A stretch of 64,000 bases of DNA from Diospyros lotus (GCF_014633365.1 NC_068340.1:35228328-35292327); one strand, 5' to 3'. Shown: positions 1 through 14,500, counted from the first letter of the stretch. The notes: generated by a model from the sequence alone, not told the origin. Translations and numbers: made by a program.

Positions 1-2869
1 TTTTGTATATGTATATTTAATTATTTTGATATTTTGATTATTTTATGTAGTTAATTATTAATTTGTGTATTTTATTATTGATTATTTATATGTGTGTATG
101 TGATTATTTTTATGAAAAATAATGATAATCAAACATCAAAAAGTTAGAAAAGTACAATAATTTTTAGACAAAAAATTAAGGCAATCAAACACCTTCAATT
201 AACATTTTCCCTATAATTTAATTTTAGGCAATTCAATTGCCTATAAAATATTTTTTTCCCATACAAATTTCATATTTGCAATCAAACACACCCTAATCTA
301 AAATTTAATGATTTTTTTTGTAAATAATTATATATTTTGATCAACTTAATTAAAAATTAAAATAATAAAATCAAAACTAAAACCAAATTAATTAATTTAA
401 TTTCAAAATTTCATTTTAATCAAATAAAGAAGAACCCAACCAAGGGTCAACTATAATGGCCTGACCCGCATGATAACATTAGGGGCTCTAATGAGATTAC
501 TTGTCATAAATTGAGTATCTAGGGTTTATTTGGTTCGATGAATAAGACATGATAAATTGATGAATAAAATTTAATTTATGTTTATACACGTGAAATTATA
601 AATATGATGGGTTTAGTAATCACTCAAATGCCGAATAACATAATTCTCGAGGAGTTGGGATACATTATCTAGGGGATAGAATAATAGGTGAAGTGATTAT
701 TTTGCCCTCCAAATATAAATATTTAAAAATTCTGTAACTAAGGTATTGTGGTCAATTTTTGCATTATTCTGTATCTATCCTTACATTAACCAAATAGAAG
801 ATATGATTCAATACAAAATATTTTGTAGTATAATTCTGTTAACTTGAAGTTTAAGACTAAAAATTTCAAAATTAAGTAATTGGACCGTCCAGGCCGATAT
901 CGACTCTCTCTTTAGACTTAATTTTGGCTCAATCTTTGTCTCTTTTCTGGACCCAGTCTTGGTCCAACACCAATCTACCACGGCATCATTGCAATTCCAT
1001 TGGATATCCGTGCAGCCACCTTAGATTATACCCTTATTAGTGGCGAATCACATCCACATTAATGAGGATCTCATCACCACCATGCTATCACCTGAGAATC
1101 TTTGTGGTAGTCGGACAGCCAATTCCATCACCTGTAAACGCACAACGCATGCATGCAGAAGAACATCTCCTCCTTCTATATCAACCAGTTCTCTTCAGAG
1201 TCAAGATATGTTATGACCTGTTGATATACTATTTCTCCTTACTCTTTTATTCACTCAATCATTGGAGTACTTGCAGGTGTCAATCGTCCCCCGAATGGAC
1301 TCGTCGCCAGAGCGACCGTCCTCTCTTGGTGAGGAAAAAATAGTAATTAATTCTTAATTGCTTATCTTGCAGTCAAACATGACCTAAAATGTATATTAGT
1401 TAACTTGAAAATAATTATTAATAATAGGTAGTGTTGAAGGGCTGAAAGGGTAAATTTACACACAATTTTAACTTATTTATTAACAAGCATTTTTAAGATC
1501 TCTTTTAAAGTTGAGTTTTATTTAACGGTAAGTTTAATGTCACTCACGTTGAATATATATTTTTGATAAATTTAAAAACTCTTCAATTCAATTTATAGAG
1601 GAGAGCTTAAACTCAATTTGAATATTTTAATACATTAAATAAATTTATATATTTCATCAAATAATTATAATTAAAACGCAATTTAATTAATTTACCAAAT
1701 AATTTTAGTAGCCTGAAGTATGACCCTCGCAGTGCCTTCCCTACAGAACTTGGAAAATAAGAAAAGAAAGATCTGAAAAAGAAGGGATGAGAGAACGGTG
1801 AATGACAACTTTACCCCTGATGCAAATTTATGGCTCACAGAATCACATTTAACCCCCAGCAACCATTAATTGCATGCGCCACCCCCACAGGCACAGATGT
1901 GGTAAGAACTATGAAAATAAAGGAAAATCGGGGCCCCTCTGAACAAATTGCCAAACGTGAGTCCTCGCTGCTCTACGTGGAGTAGATTTTGGCATTCCTG
2001 CAGAGCAGTAGGTGCTATTCAAATCTAGCAAATTTTGTAGTAGTGAGCAGAGCAGAGGCAGTCCCTTCCTTCTGGGTGGGTTTGAAGTATTCTTCACTTG
2101 CTTTGCTGTCTCATAGGACAACTATGATTGCTGCCTTTATATCGCTTGCCTTTGGTTTAGCCAACAAGAGAAACTAGGTACAGTGCTTCCTCCTACTTTT
2201 TCATGTGCAATCACTCTCCCCCCCCCCCCCCCCCCCCCCCCCCCCATTAATACAAAAATATATAAATTAGGCAGCCACATGGAGCACGGCACACCAGTCC
2301 AATTAGCTAAGATGATATTTATATCTAATATATATCCTTTTTTGTTCTAATTTCACAAGAGAATTTTTTTTTTTTTTTGTATTTAGTCTTAAGGCATAAA
2401 ATAAAGTATAATTAATGTGTAACAAAAATCGTGAATTAATAAAAAAATGTCATGTGACTAAAAAGATATATATTGGTTTAATGGCTTATACTCAATTTAG
2501 ATAAAATATTTTTTTAACAAATGAACACTACGGAAGTAGTCATTAATGGGCACTCATGTAAGGAGCATAATTGCCTAGCTTAATAAGTTACGAAATTTAG
2601 GATAATCATCTTTGTGCTAATTTTTTTGTATTTATACTTTTTATTATATAAAAAAAAGTAAATTATAAGTTAAATTTTTTACTCTTGTATAAAAAAAAAA
2701 AATTAAACTCACGATTTATCGAACTATATTGATATATCGCTTGACCTTTTGCCATCTGATCTATCGAGACAATAAACAACAAGACTTGGGCGAGAGTGAT
2801 TAATTTTGTTTAATTATTATGGTTTTTTTTGTAATTTTAAGTGACGGAAGGAACCGCTGATCTTCATAT
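1..2869. other. AT-rich spacer, no recognisable gene
   Basis: No reading frame here resembles a known family. The longest frames (about 1062-1343 and 1909-2177) have no homology I can recognise and no intron logic. The stretch 1720-2180 is less AT-rich than its surroundings and could be old genic or regulatory sequence, but I see no conserved motif. A long C homopolymer lies at 2218-2245. Confidence 0.6.
2218..2245. repeat. 28-base C homopolymer
   Basis: An uninterrupted run of 28 cytosines in an otherwise AT-rich spacer. Such a run could form i-motif or G-quadruplex structures on its two strands. It is also a typical place for sequencing or assembly length errors, so the exact length is unreliable. 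Confidence 0.9.
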
Positions 2870-3602
2870 ATGTTCAGATTAAAAATTGGCCGTTCCAAGG
2901 AGATTCCCGATAACGACAATGTCGGAAGCAACTATGACGAAGCCGTTGAAGTAGAAAGAATTCATCGGCTCTTGCGGGGGGATGTAATCCCATACTCCCA
3001 GTTCTACTGCTTCTCGATATGCTGCTGCTGCTGCTATTAAGATCCTTTTTTTTCGCAATAAATGTTCAACGTAAGGAAGATAATTTCAATACAGTTACTG
3101 AAATTAACATTAATTGATTTAATTTAGTACACATAAACTGAAACTCAAATTTTGTTTCCTTCTACGTAAAATTGTATGAAATGAAGCTTTGACTTATTAT
3201 CAGTGGGTATTATTATTATTATTTTTTTGTTAAAGAATATTAATAGCCAGTCATTTATTATTTAATAGTATTTTATTTTATTAAATAGAGTAGTGTTTGT
3301 TAATTAAAATATAAATTAAAAAAATAAGATATAAAAAATATTTAAAAATTTTAATATATTTATTAAATTTATAATGATTATGATGATGAGATGTATTGTA
3401 TTGTCATGACCTAATATATGCAGGATTATGTATTGAGATGACCTGCAGGAGCGGCAATTAATACCGTACGATGGGAGCGGTTGGGCGGCGTAGAATATGA
3501 TGGCGTTTGGTTCGCCCCTCATTCATGAACTGCAACCACTCGCCACAGGGAGTGAGTGAGAGAGAGAGCATATCAACCCGCTTCTCTCTTTATTTATTTC
3601 TT

Positions 3603-3611
3603 TCTATATAG
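3603..3611 (+). promoter_or_regulatory. putative TATA box of the GDSL esterase gene
   Basis: TCTATATAG lies about 110 bases upstream of the ATG at 3721, which leaves room for a short leader of about 80 bases. A GAGTGAGAGAGAGAG stretch lies just upstream, and plant core promoters often carry GA/CT tracts. This is inferred from position and motif only. Confidence 0.3.
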
Positions 3612-3720
3612 TAACTTGACGCTTCTTTCTCCCTTTCCCGCACCAGCAAGCGACCTAGGATCTGTTTTACATACATGCCCACAGGTTCTCAATCGATTTC
3701 AGGGCGAAGAAGAGAGAGAG

Positions 3721-6649
3721 ATGGTCGGACCGAATCGGCCTCAAATCGTGCTCTTCGGCTCCTCCATAGTGCAGCTCAGCTTCAGCAACGGCGGCTGGGG
3801 TGCCATTCTCGCCGACGTTTACGCTCGCAAAGTACTAACTCTTCTCTCTCTTTCTCTGTGGCTCTTTAGTTCCCTTTTTGGTGATGATATTCGAATTACT
3901 GATGATTGACGTCTTTATACTAGCTAGTTCGGTTCACGTATGTGTACGAACATCAATTCGGTCCTAATCTTTGCTTTCGGATCGGAACACCGTTTCTTTG
4001 TCGGTTCATCACTGTTCACTTCAATGCAGATGAGAATTCGTCCAGGGAAGGGTTTCTTTTTGAAGTCACTGCAACCTTCTTTTTTGGGGCACGCTTCTTC
4101 TGAGAGCGGAGGGAGTTAAATTGTTGAAGCCCTTCCCTTTCTACTCTTTTCTCCCCTGGACCCCTGCTCTCTGTATGTGAGATCTTATTTAGTTGGAAAT
4201 CCGAGGGATGGTTTTTTTTTTTTCCCTAATATTTAGCTAAATTTTATGTAGATAATATTATCAACTATAATTGTGAGACAGCCTCAACTGGGAGCTAACA
4301 CGCTCTCTTGATCCACTGCTGATTTCTCTCTTGTTTAAGGAAAACGTGATTAGGCTTAGGCTTCCCTAAGTAGGTTGGTCCTTCTTGATGTAGAATGGAT
4401 GGAAATAAATAGTAATGTACTAGCAATAAACCAATTCCCTCTTTCTTTTATCATCTCTTTCTTTTATTTTATTTTTTTCTCCTTCCTGTCATTTTTCTCT
4501 CTTCATTTAATATTAGATATTAGAGGTGATGGATGCATGCTCTGGGTGCCAGAATATGCGTGTGTAGTCCTTTTCAGATTTTTTTTTTTCTTTTCTATCT
4601 TTTCCTCTCTTTTTTTTTTTTTCTGCTTCACGATTTTTTTTTATTTTTTGCTTGGTATTTTACTGTTATTTCACACTAATAACCCGTACCGATTAATTTG
4701 GGTGGACTACTTTGTAGTACAGTTGCACCAACAAATGGCAATAACTTATCCGTCACAGGGGAAATTAAAAATCTGAAGATGTAATGCAAAGTTTTATTTC
4801 TCTTTCTGTCCTGCCATAGACCCTCTATGTCTCTTACATATAATTGTGAGGATGAGATAGAGATAAAGGTGAAGATGGTCAAATGGGGCTATTGAGTTGA
4901 GGGTGGAAATTGGTTAGTTTTTTCTTTTCTCTTTTTTTTGGTTGTGTGATTTTTTTTTTTTCCTTACGTGTCAAAATTTTCCTTTTTCTTTGTGGTTTGA
5001 TTTTATTTTTTGAGTTTCAAACCCTCATTTCTGAATTATGCAATAACTTGATTACTACCTAAGTAATATATATTAAGTATACTAAATCATATCTATAAAT
5101 CAAACAAAATGCTCCAGAAACCATTTTAAACTTCAATCAATGTGACTGTTCTAATATTTGCATCAACATATAAATAGATAGCATTTTCCCTCACTTTAGG
5201 TTCCTCTAATTAGTTTATGTTTTGCAGGCAAGTTAAATTAGGTAAATTCAAATACTAAAAAAAAATGGCTATTCATACTATCAGAGTACTAGTTTCCACG
5301 GGGTCTCTTTAGATTAGCAGTTATTCTTAGATGGCAGTGGCCACTATCATGCTTGTAGAGAATTTTAGAGAACTAACGAACCATTACTGCTATGGGCAGT
5401 GATCTGCAAAATGTAAACATGAGATCTTAGCACATGAGATTCTTGCTTAAAATCAAACCAGTTCAAAAATAAAAAAGATTGCATGATCAACTATCAAAAG
5501 CTGCTTATGCATTAGAAGTCCAGTCACATAAATGTAAATGTTATGATGAAGTTGCATCTGAAACACAGCATAATGCAACAATGAAATATGTATAAATATA
5601 TATATATATATTTGCAATTCCATTATCAATTATGGTTCTTACATTATAACAATCTATCATATTGTATTAAGGCTTATGCAATGTTATTTATTTCTTGTGA
5701 GATAGGCAGATATAGTGTTGAGAGGATACTACAGCTGGAATTCAAGACGTGCTCTTCAGGTTCTTCATGAAGTTTTCCCAAGGGTATAACATTTTTTTTT
5801 TGTCAGTTAAATCTACTTAAAGACATTTTCGTATGGTTATATTCCTAATAGCCACATATGGACCACAGCAGCTGGTGTTGGTTACTTGGGCTGGACTTGG
5901 TTATGGTTTTGAAACCTATTAACTGTTTTCATATCTTGAGAAAACAAAGCAAATGTCTTTGATGAACTGTTTCCAAAAATTGTTTTCAAGCAATGTTTCT
6001 GGAGTTTCTGATTGTTTCCATTCTGAAACCAGTGAAACAAATAATGAAACTGAAAAACAGGAATTTTTACTCAGCATAAAAGAAAAACTGAATTTTTTAA
6101 AAGACAAATAATCAGAGCTTTTCTGCTCTCTGATGCTGGAAATATTTGTGAATAATAGTCAATGAACAGGTTCAAGGTTTTGGATTTGGACATAATTATT
6201 CATTTTCATTGCATAAGAATTAATTTTGTGATCAAGTATCTATATTCTTTCTTGCTATCATTTATTATATTTGATTTTTTTTTTTTCATACTATCTTGTA
6301 TTCCCCTGAGAATTCTCTTTGTGGCAAAAACTGCCTAACATTGTTAAATGCTTTAAGGGCTCCTGTTTGCTAAAGCAAGCTTGGTAATGCCAACATTTGG
6401 CAAGTTTTGATCTATCTATTTATACTGAGATGAGGATGGTAAACTTCACTTGATAACAAAAACACATTATATTGGTAAAGCTTCCTGATTAACTGTTGAG
6501 ATACATTCCCTCAAAGACATGGTCTTGCAATTTGTTGATTGTAGGATACAGCCATCCAGCCTTCTCTAGTGATCGTTTACTTCGGTGGTAATGATTCAAT
6601 GGGACCCCACTCGTCTGGTCTAGGACCTCATGTTCCTCTTCCTGAATAT

Positions 6650-6691
<42 letters not shown>

Positions 6692-9015
6692 TTTAGCACA
6701 TACAATGTCCTGTCAGGAGCAAAAGGAAGTTTTCCATTACTTGTTGCCAGGCTATATGGTCCTGGAGTCATATGGCTGGTTCTTTTTTTCTAACTTAAGG
6801 TGATGTTGATGCATATTCTATCCCCATGGCTAAATGTCAGAGTCTTTCAGACAATATACGTGTGATTTTTCTTAGCTGTCCACCTGTCAATGAGGCCCAA
6901 CTTCAAGAAAATGCAAGGTGCGAAATGCTTATCAGTTTTGTTTCATGGTTCTCCATTAAAGATTGTGTTCTAATGTGTTTTTTATTCTTTAAAAACAGTA
7001 AATATTTCAGTGAAATAGTTCGAACAAATGAATTATGCCGAAGTTACTCAGAAGCTTGCATAAAGTTGTGTGAGGAAATGGAAGTGAAGGTTGTTGATCT
7101 TTGGAGTGCATTTCAGAGACGAGATGATTGGTTAACTGTTTGCTTTACGTAAGTTTGCTAAGTCTGTCTTCTTTTGCTTATACAATTTTAAGTCCTTCAT
7201 ATTGATCATACTTACTAAAGCAGATGTCAACTGCTTATTGAGGTTTATAGGTACTCACACCTGCATCATGCATATGGCACAATAAACACTGGTGGATTTA
7301 AGTCATCAATGTTCAACAGTCTAAGAAAATGTGTTGCAACCTTATGCATTGCATATTGAATAATTCAAATTGGAAAATAAAAGATGGGTACTAGACTTCT
7401 AGAACTGTTTTAAGCAATCAAGACTTAGCTAACATGAACAGCAATAATATTGAGATCTAACAAGAGTTAATTAGCTCTTTCCTAGCTTTTTTTTTTTTTT
7501 TTAATCTGTAAAAATTGAATTGATCGGTCATCTTGGTCCATGCTTGTGCCATTTCATTGTTTGAAAACTCCTGAAAACTTTCTGATCAAGCATTTGATAA
7601 TCAGTGCATCCAGTAAAATTATGCAAAAAACTGTGCTCAAAGAAGCACTGCTCTAAATGGTTGCAAGTCATTCTGCTCGTCAGTATTTGTGTGTTTATCT
7701 TTAAAGATGAATGTATCCAATCGATGGAGACATACATGGGCATTCCTCCTTGGGTTCAAGACTTTCCTTATGATTTTCATAAATTGCTCCCGTACTGTTC
7801 TATCTATATTATTGAGCGCATTCCCCCCCCCCCAAAAATATATATATATATATATATAATACATAAATAAAAATAAAGTAAATGACAATTGTTCCTTGCC
7901 CTGTCAATGGTTCATCTGTTAATCTTCCTTATTTCTTCAATCTCTAATGTAATTACTGTCTATTTCCCTTTCTAGTGGCTTCTAGTTGTACTGGTATTTA
8001 TAACCTTGTTTTATGTGCAAAGGCATTATTAGTTAGACAAAAATATTTTATGTATAATATATGTGTGGAATATTCTGGAGACCGAATACCACCTCTGTTT
8101 TTCTCATTTGTAAAAGCTAATTGGATTCATGTTCCCGATTATATTGCTTAATGCTATGGCTGCTGCTGCAGCCATTGCCATCACTATTTCACACATTGAG
8201 AGCTCTGTTTTAAACTTCCAAAAAATAAAATAAATGAATTGAAGCGTTTGGTTTGAAGTTTCAATTAGTTAGATTGGTATAAAGCTCTTGGTCCATTTCT
8301 TAAAAGCTAGAACTTTTGAAATAAATGGTGACCTAACCTAATATGACTTTTGCAGGGCCAATATGAATCACGATGTTCTAATCACTGGAGACCATCCCTA
8401 GAACAAATAGTGAACATCAAGATACCATGACTTTCTTATATTTCTAAGCAAGTTTATAAGACAAGAGATTCTCTTGGATAAAGTTGTTAAAAGGCACAGG
8501 AGGAATGGAAGTAATACAAATTTTAAAAATGTTCTGCGAAAGAAAGATGAATCATGATTTGCTTAGATTTCTTTTCCCAATACCCTTCTGAGAGGAAATG
8601 AAAGGTGAAATTATAGTGTTATTCTAGCCTTATAATTCTCCCTTCAATGTCCGTCTGACTGTTAAGAACATTGCATGTGGTAGGAATGGAATTGCTATTA
8701 GGTAACAATATACATGTTACAGCTACTAAATGCAGAACATTGTGGTTGAAATTTATCATGGGATTTCTTTTATGATCAAATTCATTTTACTTCGTTTCCA
8801 GAGACGGGGTTCATTTATCCGCAGAGGGGAGTAAGATAGTGGTCGAGGAAATACTGAAGGTGCTCAAGGAAGCAGAGTGGGAGCCAAGTCTACATTGGAA
8901 GTCCATGCCCACTGAGTTTGGAGAGGATTCATCATATGACCTAGTTGCTTCTGATGGAAAAACAACTATAAATCCTTCGGAATGGACCTTTCACAGGGAA
9001 ATTCAATGGGATTAG
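3721..9015 (+). CDS. CPRD49: GDSL esterase/lipase, CPRD49-like
   Basis: A complete gene of six exons: 3721-3831, 5706-5783, 6545-6685, 6841-6917, 6999-7148 and 8802-9015. Every junction is GT-AG and the phases join cleanly to 256 codons plus TAG, the usual size of the CPRD49 group. These are SGNH/GDSL serine hydrolases presumed to act on small esters. Block I reads LFGSSIVQ (residues 11-18, likely nucleophile Ser14), so the Asp of the GDS triplet is Ser, as I recall for this subgroup. Block III is FGGND (76-80) and block V is DGVHLS (Asp187, His190 of the triad). No signal peptide is visible, which suggests a cytosolic enzyme. The start is chosen because MVGPNRPQIVLFGSS matches the family N-terminus; frames further upstream do not. 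A possible poly(A) signal lies at 9255. Confidence 0.93.
7823..7860. repeat. C11 run followed by an AT microsatellite
   Basis: Eleven cytosines followed by alternating AT repeats inside the last intron (7149-8801) of the GDSL esterase gene. A simple repeat that is likely to vary in length. Confidence 0.85.
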
Positions 9016-11505
9016 ACTGCAAGGAAATGTCGTATTTCTGAGGAGAATACAGCTCAACACAACTGCAGTTGCGAAATTTGTTGATGAAATGCGCACAAAT
9101 TAAGAGATAATTCTGAAGCTTGCGGTACAAAATTTCCTGGCTTGGTGATGTCTATTATATTGTGACAACAGGTCAAGTTGTTAGTCCTGGTATATAGAGT
9201 CTTGCTATGTTAATCAGGAAGCCTGTTGTGACTAAGTAACATGATTGTTACTGCAATAAAATTGTTACCGAGTCCGGGAAGCAACTTTCCTCCTTTCAGT
9301 ATTGGGAATGGGCGACTTGTTGAATTATTTAGTAATAATACCATCATATGACCATCTCACACGGTAATGTCACTGCAATAGAATGATGCTATATTTTTAT
9401 TTTAACTCGTTTGAAAGGGAAAATCTCAAAACTCTAGGAAGCTGGTGAAGCTTTTTGGTGGTTGTATTGAAAGATTGATTCATCAATTATATGGAAGTGT
9501 GTTTAGATGTTTGTCTACACTACATGGGATTTAGGTTGGGCATTGATAGTCAGTTACTAAGTAAATTTCGTATTGTTAAATTCTGAAGTTGTAATCAATA
9601 AATTATCATATCACAATTCAAAATTGACAAAGTGAGGTAGTTCACGAAGAGATTCAATCTTAAAATTTTTTCAAACACATTCACTCTTTTAACACTTAAA
9701 ACTACCACAATAATGGTTACGATCACATTATTTTAACAACACTTCTTTAGATACTACTTACATTGACGCGAAGTTAATGCAATGTTGTGGGTGCATTTGT
9801 TTGGAAAATTGAATTTTGTAGGAAGGGTTGTGCTCATAACCTCAAGTCGCGGATTCGATTCTTGTTGGGCCATGTTTTCGGGGTTATGGTTTAAATACGG
9901 AGGGTCCAATAGCCAATGCCAAAGGGGCCCAGTCCCCCCGCAATTTCCCCAATGTGACCTTGAGAGAATACATTCATGCTAGGGGTATCTTTTACGTTTG
10001 GTCGCTTAAAAGGATGGAACCATAGGGGTATCTTTTATAATAATAGTATTAAAATTGTTTTTTTACTCTAAAATTAGATAAACTTAAATGATCTAAGAAT
10101 TTAATTGAATTGGTCGATCAAACCAGATAAATTGAGAATTGATCGAGAAACTTGTCCAGTTCCTTAAAATTAGTTGGATTTTGCAAAAACCATGACTGGA
10201 TCGGTGGGTTGGCCAAGTTTTTTTTTCCTTTCTATTTTACTATTAAATGTTTAAAATATAATAAAATTTTAAAATATTTAAAAGAAGTTAATGTCTATTA
10301 TTTAAATATCATTCATTATTTTATTAATACATGAATAATTTTTGTAAATTTTTTATCTGTAATTTGAACATTTGATCTTGAGTTTTATTTTACATTCATC
10401 ATAAATTTATGCTAAAACCTTTTAAATTATTAAGAACTATAAAATATAGATTTTACTTCTTAAATTTTTTTATATCCTTGTTTTATACTTGTTTATTTCA
10501 TAAAAATATATCCTATTCAAGCCTAATCCAACTATTAAATAGAAAAACTCTCCTATTTTTTATTCAAGATCCCAATCTAATTTTTTAAATGGGAAATGTT
10601 ATATCACAAATAAGTTTGATAAATAATACTCACAAACTAACTTGACACACGCAAATTTATAATAATTCTATTCAAATTTATGATAATTCATAATAATAAA
10701 TAAATTTATTATAAATTTTTATATATATATTACATTAATTTATGAGAATTATTGTCAGACTTATTATTCACAGGCATAGCCCATATTCATAAACTCAAAA
10801 CAACACAACATACTTTGGACTTTGAAGAGCTGACTTCAAAGACTTCATCTTAAAATATTTCAATTTTAGGAAATAATAAAAAATATATTTTTAACAATTG
10901 AAAGAAGCAGTATCGTATATAACGGTACTTTAAAAGGGGAAGTTGGAAAGTGCCAGTTCCAACTCCATGGGGAGGCGAAACGAATTGCCTCAGGGCGATT
11001 ATGGAAAGTACAACGTTCCTTGAGCAAACACCTCAGGGCCAGTGGCCGGGCATTTGCATCATCAGGTGCTTAAAGTGCAGCTTTTAAGCCAGCATATGTC
11101 TAGTGAAATACTTAAAATTTAATTTCTTTTTTGGGTATTCCTACCATTAATTGTAGTGGTTAGACAGTTTAACTTTGAATAGAATAGAGAACAACTGAAT
11201 AGCAAAAAATAAGAAATAAAAACAACAAAAAGAAGGAACATGAAGGCATGTCCCTGTTTACCATTTCTGTTGTCCCAATAGCGAAAATTACTTGTGCAAG
11301 AGTGCTTCAAATTGGGAAGACACTTCTCCAGCATCCAAATTGAGGCCAAATTACGTTGATATCATATATATCCAACAAATTATACATGCAGTAACAGAAA
11401 TTGAAGGACTCTGCACTATTATGAAACCAGTATGTTATGTGAGGGACCCAAGTGTTTGCATTCTAACACACGGAAACAGGCAAGGGAATGGTTTTCTTGC
11501 AATCA
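9016..11505. other. spacer between two gene 3' ends
   Basis: The esterase (+) and the cyclophilin (-) end toward each other, so this spacer should contain both 3' UTRs and no promoter for either. The middle (9.6-10.9 kb) is AT-rich. A tRNA B-box-like GATTCGATTC near 9850 and an imperfect inverted repeat near 10605-10785 were noted, but neither could be confirmed as a SINE or MITE. Confidence 0.6.
9255..9260 (+). terminator. putative poly(A) signal of the GDSL esterase gene
   Basis: AATAAA lies 240 bases after the stop codon of the CPRD49-like gene, at a normal plant 3' UTR distance. Plant poly(A) signals are degenerate, so this is only a candidate. Confidence 0.35.
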
Positions 11506-14500
11506 TCAAGGCAGCTCACCACTATTTGAAATAACAATTTTGCTCCTCGGAACTCCATTCTGTCTGCCTTGGGCTTCAATCTTGAAGACAACATCCATCC
11601 CAGAAAGCACTTTGCCGAACACGACGTGTCGCCCATTCAACCTGAACACAAACACTTAGAGGTCACCACATGGGCTGAAATCTACAAACTCGTGCAGCAT
11701 GGATGCCTTGCCTTGAAATGGCACATCACAAAGTTCCAATATTGCCTTCTATCCCCGTTCCTACTGGGTTTTAGATTAATTCTCTCCAGTCACGAGCATT
11801 TCACAGTCTCCTTTTATAAGAATTTGACCATATAATGGTTAACCAGCAATTATTGTTTCATTAAGTTCTTACAAATACACTAGCCCCATATCTATCTGAA
11901 ACAAAAAGAAAAAAAAAAATAGACTAGCTTGTCAAACATTAAGGATGAAAGGCACAATTCATCATGCCTCTCTAGAAAGATGCTGAATGATTCCTTTTGA
12001 TTGCAGAATGTGGTTAATTACCAGCTAGTAGTTACAGTAGTAATAAAGAATTGTGAGCCATTGGTGTCGGGTCCAGCATTTGCCATTGACAAAATTCCTG
12101 TACTCAGGAAGCAAGACAAAACAAAAGAAGAGGAAAAGTTAAAAGATCTGGAGGCCACTAAAGTTCAAAATTCATGCTTCTCAGAATGGGTTTTACACTT
12201 ACCTGGACCAGTGTGTTTCAGCTTAAAGTTCTCATCAGCAAATTTGTCACCGTAGATCGACTCCCCACCCCGCCCATCACCACGAGTAAAATCACCTCCC
12301 TGGATCATAAAACTGGGAATGATTCTATGAAATGCGCTCCCTTTGAAATGGAGTGGCTTCCCAGTTTTTCCAGATCCTTTCTCCCCTAAAATGTGAGTAT
12401 TGCTACATGAGGTCGACAACTTGTAAAGTTTCTAGCATGATCATAATGGGTTGGACTGCCAACTTGCAGGTCTAAATTTTAGCTGGTTAACTTTTAGAAT
12501 GCACGAGAAGTATAGTTTGCACTACACAATTTAAAACAAATTTTCCTTCATTCATTCTTCTCCTTCAACTATTACCAAATCCACATACACATCTAAATAA
12601 TAAAGTTATTTTACAGCTTGTGCAACAATATTCCCTGAGACTTATTCTAATTGGCCATTTATTATATTTTCACTTAGTTTTATAAATTAGAGAACAGGTA
12701 AGCCACAGCCACTTTTTTTGGGGGGGTGGGGGGCATCACCCCCTGACAGGATAATTCACTAACCCCTAAAATGAATTCTCAATAAACAATGTATAGCCAG
12801 TTAGGCACTAAAAGCTTGTAACAATAAGCACGTGTGATCTAAAAGTAGAGCTACATTATACACTAGCCAAAACACAAAATTTGCACTGGTATAAAAAAAA
12901 GGGAAATATTTTACACGCATTACATAAAAGAAGATATAGAAAAAGATTAAAGTTAGTTCACTACCTGTGCAAAGAGCTCGAAAGTTTTCTGCATAGTAAA
13001 AGCGTAAAACCAGTCAGTTGCAAATTGCTATCTGGAACATCCAGGATCACATGGAATTTCATGTTAATAGCCAGCACTTTACCTACAGTCTTGGGAACGG
13101 TTTTTCCAAAGAGGCCCATGATCATACGACCTGACAACAACCAGATCATCAATATGGATTACATATTTCCAAAGCAGCTTTACTGAGAATCATCAACTAA
13201 ATTATATGTTTTTTAGGAACTAACTCAAAACCACTTCACAAGTGCCATGGGCAGGAATCCAATGATGTTAAATTGTCCAAAAGTGTTTTACCATCCCAAA
13301 GCTCCATTTTGTTTCACATGGCATTATAATGAAGCACATTTCATACAATCTTTAACAGCTTCTCATTTCATGGATGTACAAGATCAATTTAGCATGTCAA
13401 GTGGAATGACATTGTTTTCTGGCCCTTTGTCATGAGAAGAACCAGACCACCATAGACCACTATAGCCAATTTAAATTTTTACTTACTTTTACTGCTGTAA
13501 TCACTAATATAGAAGTTAGTTACTGCATGTGCTAAGGGTTAAGGGTGTAGGCAAGTTTGTTATAACTGTGAAGGGTGTAGGGGCCACCATGGCAGGAGAA
13601 TCTTCTCCTCCCAAACGCTTTGTATATATTCTCCGCATCCTTGGGATGGATTTTCTAACGAGAATATTACATAATTTATGAATTATCTCCCTCTTTCTTC
13701 TCTCTGTTCTCCCTCACTCTTCTCTCTTCCACTCTTATCTCTCTCTGTTTTCTACTCTCTATTCTTGCGTGCACTTTTCTAATTCTCATCAGATTAGAAA
13801 GAGGATTGTCAAGCTTCGGCCGTGACACCCTTTTCTATATTTGCAATAAACAAGTCCCATGTCTGTTCAATGAGGGGTCCATTATATAACATTAGCTCAC
13901 AAATCACACTTCCTCTTCCTCTAAATCTCATATATATATATATATAGATATATATTTGTGAATTAGTGGAATGATCCATCCATTTCTTCACCGACTCCCC
14001 ACCTCATACTTCCTCTCCTGTCATTCTCAAGCTCACTCTTTTATCTCCTAGAGACTTCACCTTTTCTCCTACTTATAGAAAAGTTTAAGGTGAGTCAAGC
14101 CCCTCAGCAGTAGAAATTTCTCTTTGCTTGAGTTTCAAGTTGTTGTCCTGGTTTAGTTACTCCAACTAGATTGCTTGGCCTTCTTAAGTTTGTTTCAAAC
14201 CTACAGTATTTTGTGGATGGACATTCTTGACTTTAGTGGACTTATTAGTCTGCATGTACATTTATTTCCCTAAATCCTTTTTGTCTTCTAATGAAGGATT
14301 TGTACTATCCATGAATACAGATAAATAGTTTTCCTTGGCCAACATGACCCAAAGCCACTTGAGGCATATACAGTGTTCTTTATAACCTGGTCATAACACA
14401 TGGCAACTAGTGGGGTTTATATATTGTACACCATTATGCACTGTGGTCTTCTTCTTCTTGCAGTGACGTACTTGTAGGATTTCTAACACCTTGATTGCTT

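Noticed and set aside
500..840. Inverted TATTTGGTT motifs resembling Harbinger-type MITE ends
   Set aside because: Only nine bases match and no TAA-type duplication frames them.
1062..1343. 93-aa open frame
   Set aside because: No recognisable homology, no splice context, and composition looks like random translation of spacer.
3556..3909. Longer open frame covering the first esterase exon with extra N-terminal residues
   Set aside because: Its extra residues come from the leader and its 3' part from intron 1; the family N-terminus starts at 3721 in this frame and the exon ends at 3831.
9781..9970. Possible SINE with a B-box-like GATTCGATTC near 9850
   Set aside because: No A box at the right distance, no tail and no flanking duplication could be found.
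10605..10785. Imperfect inverted repeat that could be a MITE
   Set aside because: The arms agree only loosely and the sequence is so AT-rich that chance pairing is likely; no clear target duplication.
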